A DNA stretch of 17,571 nucleotides, from NCBI GenBank assembly GCA_024635855.1, contig JAGXHZ010000052.1, positions 1-17,571 of the forward strand, in the 5' to 3' direction. The notes beneath the pieces were generated by a model that was given only the letters and a program-made list of their open reading frames with translations, made no database searches and had not been told where the DNA came from. Both the position numbers and the translations under genes were made by a program. The stretch comes from Sulfuricurvum sp. (GTDB taxonomy: Bacteria > Campylobacterota > Campylobacteria > Campylobacterales > Sulfurimonadaceae). Of the stretch, positions 13,789-17,571 are shown piece after piece (position 1 is the stretch's first letter; each line of letters opens with the position of its first letter).

Positions 13789-13794
13789 TAAAAT
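13789..13794 (+). promoter_or_regulatory. Predicted -10 box of the DUF3365 gene
   Basis: CTGTTAAAATTATCC contains TAAAAT at 13789-13794, giving a start near 13801 and a short leader with AAGGA at 13812-13816 before the ATG at 13824. A second match, TATAAT at 13804-13809, would start inside the ribosome binding site and is less likely. Confidence 0.35.
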
Positions 13795-13823
13795 TATCCA
13801 TATTATAATATAAGGATATATTT

Positions 13824-14387
13824 ATGCTTCGATTAAGTGCTCTCTCATTTTTTTTAGCCTCTGCGCTACTTAGTGCTGAACCGCTCTCTCAAGAGCAAAT
13901 GATTCAAAAAGCTAACGAAATATCAGCTAAATTGCTTCAAACCCTCGGCGACGAGCTAAAAACACAAATGCAAGCGGGTGGTCCAATGCAAGCTCTGAAT
14001 TTTTGCTCACACAATGCATTAACCCTAACTGATACTGTTGCCAAAGAGTCATCTGTCGAGATCAAACGGGTTAGCAATCTCAACCGCAATCCGATCAATG
14101 CCGCAACCGCAGAGGAGAAAACTGTGCTGAATAGATGGCGTACTCTGTTGGCTAACGGACAAGTTCTCCCCTCAGGTGAGCTGAAAAAGCTTTCCAACGG
14201 AAGAGATGCCTATTATAAACCGATCGTCATCAATAATGAAGCGTGTTTAAAATGTCATGGTAGTCTTGAGCCTGATTCACTGCTTACAAAAGCGATCAAA
14301 ACAACCTATCCCGAAGATAAAGCAGTGAGATATAAAATGGGGGATTTACGAGGGATGGTAGTCGTTACATTTCCGAAAGATAAATAG
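13824..14387 (+). CDS. Periplasmic DUF3365 (Tll0287-like) monohaem protein
   Basis: A 187-aa exported protein. Residues 1-18 form a signal peptide with probable cleavage after LLSA. The remainder is one DUF3365/Tll0287-like domain: ALNFCSHNA at 57-65, RVSNLNRNPINAATAEE at 82-98, AYYKPIVINNEACLKCHG at 129-146. CLKCH at 141-145 is a covalent c-type haem site. Such domains occur alone or as the sensing part of signalling proteins and are thought to bind haem for redox or gas sensing; the function of stand-alone forms is not settled. There is no linked kinase, cyclase or cytochrome partner here. AAGGA lies seven bases before the ATG. It is convergent with rny. Confidence 0.88.
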   Translation: MLRLSALSFFLASALLSAEPLSQEQMIQKANEISAKLLQTLGDELKTQMQAGGPMQALNFCSHNALTLTDTVAKESSVEIKRVSNLNRNPINAATAEEKTVLNRWRTLLANGQVLPSGELKKLSNGRDAYYKPIVINNEACLKCHGSLEPDSLLTKAIKTTYPEDKAVRYKMGDLRGMVVVTFPKDK

Positions 14388-14400
14388 TTCTTTTTACCTC

Positions 14401-14416
14401 TGCCTCTGTTGAGGCA
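14401..14416. terminator. Hairpin between convergent DUF3365 and rny genes
   Basis: TGCCTC-TGTT-GAGGCA at 14401-14416 is a perfect six-pair stem with a four-base loop, placed in the 36-bp gap between the two stop codons. There is no run of T after the stem on either strand, so efficient intrinsic termination is doubtful. Confidence 0.4.
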
Positions 14417-14423
14417 AAAGTAT

Positions 14424-15992
14424 TTAACGCGCGTATTCTACCGCTCTGCTCTCTCGGATTACACTGACTTTGATTTCACCCGGAAACTGTACTTTCTGCG
14501 AAATTTCATCGGCAATTTCCCGTGCTATCAATGCCGTCTCGTCATCGTTAATACTTTGAGCACTGACAATGACCCTCACTTCTCGACCGGCATTAATCGC
14601 ATATGCCTGTTTAACTCCCGCTTTTTGAGTAGCAATCTCTTCGATCTCACTGACACGGCGTAAAAAACTCTCCAGCACTTCACGACGTGCTCCCGGACGA
14701 GCCGCTGAGAGACTATCGGCGGCACACACTGCGGCACATTCGATACTCTTAATCTCTTCATGGCCGTGATGGGCATAAATAGCATTTATAACCACCGGAT
14801 CTTCATTGTAACGACGGCAGAGTTCAACCCCGATATCGACATGATTCCCACCGTTTTCTTGCGTAAGCGTTTTCCCGATATCATGCAGTAACCCTGCTCG
14901 TCGAGCGAGTTTAACATCCCCACCCATTTCTGATGCCATAATACCTGCCAAATGGGCAACTTCAAGCGTATGGGCAAGAGCATTTTGTCCGTAACTGGCA
15001 CGGTATTTTAGCCGTCCAATCAGTTTCATCAATTCCGGATGGATCCCTTGAACCCCCATCTCGAAGATGATCTCTTCCCCTTCACGTGCCGTCGCTTCGT
15101 CAAACTCTTCGCATACTTTCTGGTATACCTCTTCGATTCGTGAGGGTTGAATTCGACCGTCTTGAATTAACACTTCAATCGTTTTCGTCGCAATCGCACG
15201 GCGGTAAAGATTAAATGAACTAACGATAATGGCATTCGGGGTTTCGTCAATAATAATATCGACTCCGCTAACCATTTCGAGGGTTTTAATATTACGCCCC
15301 TCTTTCCCGATTATACGCCCTTTAAGTTCATCATCATCCAAATGGATCACACTGATCAGTCGCTCTGCCGCGTATTCTCCGGCAAATCGTGATGTCGCTT
15401 GTGCCAAAATATAGTTTGCTTTGCGTTTGAGCTGTTCTTTGGATTGTTCTTCCAATGCACGCATAGCACGCGCTAATTCCAAACGCTCAGTTTCACGTAT
15501 TTGATCCAATAAAATCGTTTTCGCTTCGTGTGCCGATAACCCTGCACGCTGTTCGACGATCACCTGTAATTGTTCACTTTTTTTGCGGTAGTCATCTTTT
15601 AATTTCTCTAAAGCACGCTCATTACGTTCAACATTGAGCCGACGATTTTCAACTCCGGCACGCTCGGAAACGATTTTTTCCTCTTCAAGCCGTCGGAATC
15701 GATCAAACTCGCGTTCTGAACGTTCAATCTTCTCTTCTCGTATGGATAAATCTTTTTTTACTTGTTCATACGTCTCATCGTAATGCTTTTGAGCCTCTTT
15801 TTCAATCTCACGAGAGCGGAAAGAAGCTCGCTCTAGCATCAAATGTGCTTCATTCTCAATCGCTTTGGCTTTCCCTTTCGCTTGTTCTACGTAAAGGTCA
15901 AAATGTGTAGCGGTAATCTTTTTTGAAATTAAAAATCCGACCAGCCCGCTGATGAGGGCGACTGCGCCCCCGACGAGAAGTTCGTTTAACAT
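14424..15992 (-). CDS. rny: Ribonuclease Y, membrane-anchored endoribonuclease
   Basis: RNase Y starts mRNA decay with an endonucleolytic cut at the inner membrane. At 522 aa it is full length. In order: a transmembrane helix at about 5-23 (LLVGGAVALISGLVGFLIS), a long charged coiled coil from about 30 to 200, a KH RNA-binding domain with LKGRIIGKEGRNIK at 223-236, and an HD domain with GLLHDIGKTL at 367-376 (His370, Asp371), NHVDIG with His384, and Asp427 in AADSLSA. GAGGAAAACCA precedes the ATG at 15992. The start codon lies inside the 3' part of the upstream cyclo-ligase frame. It is probably co-transcribed with that gene. Confidence 0.96.
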   Translation of the reverse strand: MLNELLVGGAVALISGLVGFLISKKITATHFDLYVEQAKGKAKAIENEAHLMLERASFRSREIEKEAQKHYDETYEQVKKDLSIREEKIERSEREFDRFRRLEEEKIVSERAGVENRRLNVERNERALEKLKDDYRKKSEQLQVIVEQRAGLSAHEAKTILLDQIRETERLELARAMRALEEQSKEQLKRKANYILAQATSRFAGEYAAERLISVIHLDDDELKGRIIGKEGRNIKTLEMVSGVDIIIDETPNAIIVSSFNLYRRAIATKTIEVLIQDGRIQPSRIEEVYQKVCEEFDEATAREGEEIIFEMGVQGIHPELMKLIGRLKYRASYGQNALAHTLEVAHLAGIMASEMGGDVKLARRAGLLHDIGKTLTQENGGNHVDIGVELCRRYNEDPVVINAIYAHHGHEEIKSIECAAVCAADSLSAARPGARREVLESFLRRVSEIEEIATQKAGVKQAYAINAGREVRVIVSAQSINDDETALIAREIADEISQKVQFPGEIKVSVIRESRAVEYAR

Positions 15993-16542
15993 TGGTTTTC
16001 CTCATGCTTTGCACACCATGAGGGGTGATAAGAAGATCACCTTGCACATCGTAATCATCACATACATTTTCTTTTGTTCGGCATGCACATGATTGAATAA
16101 AAATCGTAAACGGTTTCGTTTTCAGGGTCGGAAAAAATCGATCATACATCCCTTTACCGAAACCTACTCGGCGCAGTGACCCGTCCACCCCTATCACAGG
16201 GACAATAGCTACATCTATTAAATTATATTTTCTATACGAATTCCGCGGCTCATAAATCCCAAAAGCTTTACATTCCAACGGGTATCTTAATGGTACCATT
16301 TTGAAACTGACGCCATCCATAAACGGCAAATATACTTCTTTTTCACGGCGTAAATATTGGATTGATTTACGAATATCAGGTTCAAATCCCATCGGCCAAA
16401 AAAATAATATTCTCTTAATTGAGAGTTCCTGAAGTACCCCCTCAAGAATAGTTCGGATTTTTGTGTCACGGTAATATCGAGTATGTGGACTAAGCGTTTT
16501 TAGCTGCTTAATACATTCGCTTCTAAAATCGTTTTTGGACAC
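15898..16542 (-). CDS. 5-formyltetrahydrofolate cyclo-ligase with an extended basic tail
   Basis: The enzyme uses ATP to turn 5-formyltetrahydrofolate into 5,10-methenyltetrahydrofolate, salvaging folate in the cytosol. Family signs: LFFWPMGFEPDIR near 46-58, FGIYEPR at 94-100, and VPVIGVDGSLRRVGFGKGMYDRFF at 114-137, which corresponds to the usual GxGGGYYDR loop, here GFGKGMYDR. The protein is 214 aa, longer than the 180-190 I would expect. Residues from about 184 are encoded by the first 95 bases of rny in another frame and are basic and low in structure (many Arg, Ser, Lys), so the tail looks like a read-out after loss of an earlier stop. The start is GTG at 16542 with AAAGG six bases upstream. 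Confidence 0.85.
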   Translation of the reverse strand: MSKNDFRSECIKQLKTLSPHTRYYRDTKIRTILEGVLQELSIKRILFFWPMGFEPDIRKSIQYLRREKEVYLPFMDGVSFKMVPLRYPLECKAFGIYEPRNSYRKYNLIDVAIVPVIGVDGSLRRVGFGKGMYDRFFPTLKTKPFTIFIQSCACRTKENVCDDYDVQGDLLITPHGVQSMRKTNVKRTSRRGRSRPHQRAGRIFNFKKDYRYTF

Positions 16543-16560
16543 TTTTTACCTTTGCTTCGT

Positions 16561-16566
16561 TATAAT
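16561..16566 (+). promoter_or_regulatory. Predicted -10 box of the tlpA-like/ftsY operon
   Basis: TATAAT at 16561-16566, following TTTGCTTCGT, gives a predicted transcript start near 16573 and a leader of about 24 nt with AAAAAAGG before the ATG at 16597. It lies downstream of another in-frame ATG at 16552, so that one is not the start. Confidence 0.55.
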
Positions 16567-16596
16567 CTTCATTATTTTATCGAAAAAAGGTTTTGT

Positions 16597-17148
16597 ATGC
16601 GTTTTTCAACCCTCCTTATCCCTTTACTCTCCATAACGCTCCTCTTTCAAGGATGCGGCGAAGAATCAGCTGATGAAGCAATGGTCTCCACGGCTGAATT
16701 CACCCTTATGGATACTAAAGGTAAAAGCTATGTCGTTGAGAAACGAGGAACCAACTTTACCCTCGATGCGGGGGATGACAAAGTCGTCCTTTTCGATATC
16801 TTTGCAACCTGGTGCCCTCCCTGCCAAGCTGAAGTCAAACACCTCGGAAATTTGCAAAAAAAATACGGTGATGACCTCATTATTATGGGGGTTACGATTG
16901 AAGACGACAAAAGTAATGCGGAACTCGATGCGTTTCGTGAAAAATATCAAGGGGGGGAGTATCTAATCAGTAACAAAGCCGATAATCAGGAATTAGCACG
17001 TTCTATCGCTTCTACCATCGGTGTAGGACAACAATTCCCGATTCCCCTTATGGTTCTCTATTATAAAGGCGAATACATCACCCACTACGCGGGAGCGACT
17101 CAAGAAGAGATTATTGATCACGATATTGCTCAAGCTTTAGGAAAATAA
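16597..17148 (+). CDS. TlpA-like thioredoxin-fold lipoprotein
   Basis: A 183-aa protein anchored by lipid on the periplasmic side. Residues 1-19 are a signal peptide ending in the lipobox LLFQGC with Cys20 as the modified residue. The thioredoxin-like domain follows: LFDIFATWCPPCQAEV at 65-80 with the redox pair WCPPC at 72-76, and the cis-proline segment FPIPLMVLYY about 90 residues later. Members of the TlpA/ResA group keep periplasmic thiols reduced, often for cytochrome c maturation; the target here is unknown. I chose the ATG at 16597 because AAAGG lies six bases upstream and the lipobox then falls at the normal distance; the longer frame from 16552 would start before the TATAAT box. ftsY follows two bases after the stop. 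Confidence 0.9.
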   Translation: MRFSTLLIPLLSITLLFQGCGEESADEAMVSTAEFTLMDTKGKSYVVEKRGTNFTLDAGDDKVVLFDIFATWCPPCQAEVKHLGNLQKKYGDDLIIMGVTIEDDKSNAELDAFREKYQGGEYLISNKADNQELARSIASTIGVGQQFPIPLMVLYYKGEYITHYAGATQEEIIDHDIAQALGK

Positions 17149-17150
17149 AT

Positions 17151-17571
17151 ATGTTTTCATTCATAAAAAAAGGGCTTCAAAAGACAATCGATGCAATAAC
17201 CGCTATCGCACCGGAGCGAAAAGCAAAAATATCCAAAGATGAACTCGAAAACATCCTTCTCGAAGCCGATGTCGAATACGATCTTGTTGAAATCATTCTC
17301 CGTGAACTGTATCAAAACGATATTACCCGTGAACAGCTTCGATCCAAACTCCTCGCAACCCTCAATTTTGCCCAAAATACCCTCCCTGATAATCCTAATA
17401 AACCGACGGTGACTCTCATCATCGGCGTTAACGGTGCAGGAAAAACAACGACCATTGCCAAACTGGCGCAACACCATCTAAACAACGGTGAGCGGGTTAT
17501 TCTCGGTGCGGGTGATACCTTCCGTGCCGCTGCTATCGAACAGCTCACCCGCTGGGCGGATAAGCTCGAAA
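17151..17571 (+). CDS. ftsY: Signal recognition particle receptor FtsY, N-terminal part (cut by window edge)
   Basis: FtsY is the SRP receptor GTPase that brings ribosomes making membrane proteins to the translocon. The first 140 codons are present. Residues 1-75 form the helical N domain (LLEADVEYDLVEIIL), and the GTPase begins with GVNGAGKTTTIAKLA (P-loop G1) and LGAGDTFRAAAIEQL, the DTFRAAA motif specific to SRP GTPases. The GVNGxGKTT and AGDTFRAAA wording points to FtsY rather than Ffh. It has almost no acidic A domain in front of the N domain. AGGA precedes the ATG at 17151, in the end of the TlpA-like gene, so the two are co-transcribed. The C-terminus is outside the window. Confidence 0.95.
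   Translation, partial: MFSFIKKGLQKTIDAITAIAPERKAKISKDELENILLEADVEYDLVEIILRELYQNDITREQLRSKLLATLNFAQNTLPDNPNKPTVTLIIGVNGAGKTTTIAKLAQHHLNNGERVILGAGDTFRAAAIEQLTRWADKLE

Noticed and set aside
16552..16596. In-frame N-terminal extension of the TlpA-like protein from ATG at 16552
   Set aside because: It begins before the TATAAT box at 16561-16566, has no ribosome binding site, and would put 15 residues before the signal peptide and lipobox.
1..17571. CRISPR arrays, tRNA or rRNA genes, insertion sequences, integrase or attachment sites
   Set aside because: No regularly spaced repeats, no cloverleaf-like or rRNA sequence, and no transposase or integrase frame were found; the accessory inserts have no visible direct-repeat borders.

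Overview
The window looks like a chromosomal segment of a Campylobacterota (epsilonproteobacterial) genome, most likely a Sulfuricurvum/Sulfurimonas-type organism. I infer this from protein character and local gene order: nadE and lpxK together with a metallo-beta-lactamase-fold hydrolase nearby, a Cj0977/HP0420-like hotdog protein directly after cmoB, and ftsY behind a TlpA-like lipoprotein and rny. No rRNA, tRNA, CRISPR array, insertion sequence or transposase was seen.

Layout. (1) 1-2980, minus strand: a tight operon nadE > DegT-family protein > lpxK > argB (cut by the window edge), with overlapping ends and non-ATG starts. The DegT-family protein lacks the PLP-binding lysine. (2) 3041-3862 minus: a DUF455 ferritin-like protein, divergent from 3883-4895 plus: a YhbQ-type GIY-YIG protein and a membrane-anchored transglutaminase-like protein. 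(3) 4934-9220 minus: one very AT-rich 1428-codon gene encoding an Mrr-like PD-(D/E)xK nuclease fused to a STAND/NACHT NTPase and a long helical C-terminal region. This is the architecture of Avs-type anti-phage sensors and is the best candidate for an undescribed defence protein here. (4) 9395-11354: housekeeping genes (MBL-fold hydrolase, hotdog protein, cmoB). (5) 11445-12819: an accessory patch holding a DinJ/YafQ-type toxin-antitoxin operon with its own promoter/operator, a degenerate repeat, a truncated gene remnant and an AT-rich single-span membrane protein. The 5' leader of the last gene resembles that of the STAND gene. (6) 12873-17571: housekeeping genes again: a CDF metal exporter, a DUF3365 monohaem protein, rny convergent with it, 5-formyltetrahydrofolate cyclo-ligase whose frame runs 95 nt into rny, a TlpA-like thioredoxin lipoprotein, and the first 140 codons of ftsY.

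How it fits together. Most of the window is core metabolism and RNA or envelope maintenance: NAD, lipid A, arginine, wobble-uridine modification, mRNA turnover, SRP receptor. Two foreign-looking AT-rich insertions carry defence or stress genes. They sit 3.5 kb apart, and their genes share a promoter core (TTTGCTATAAT) and a short leader segment, which hints at a common origin or common control.
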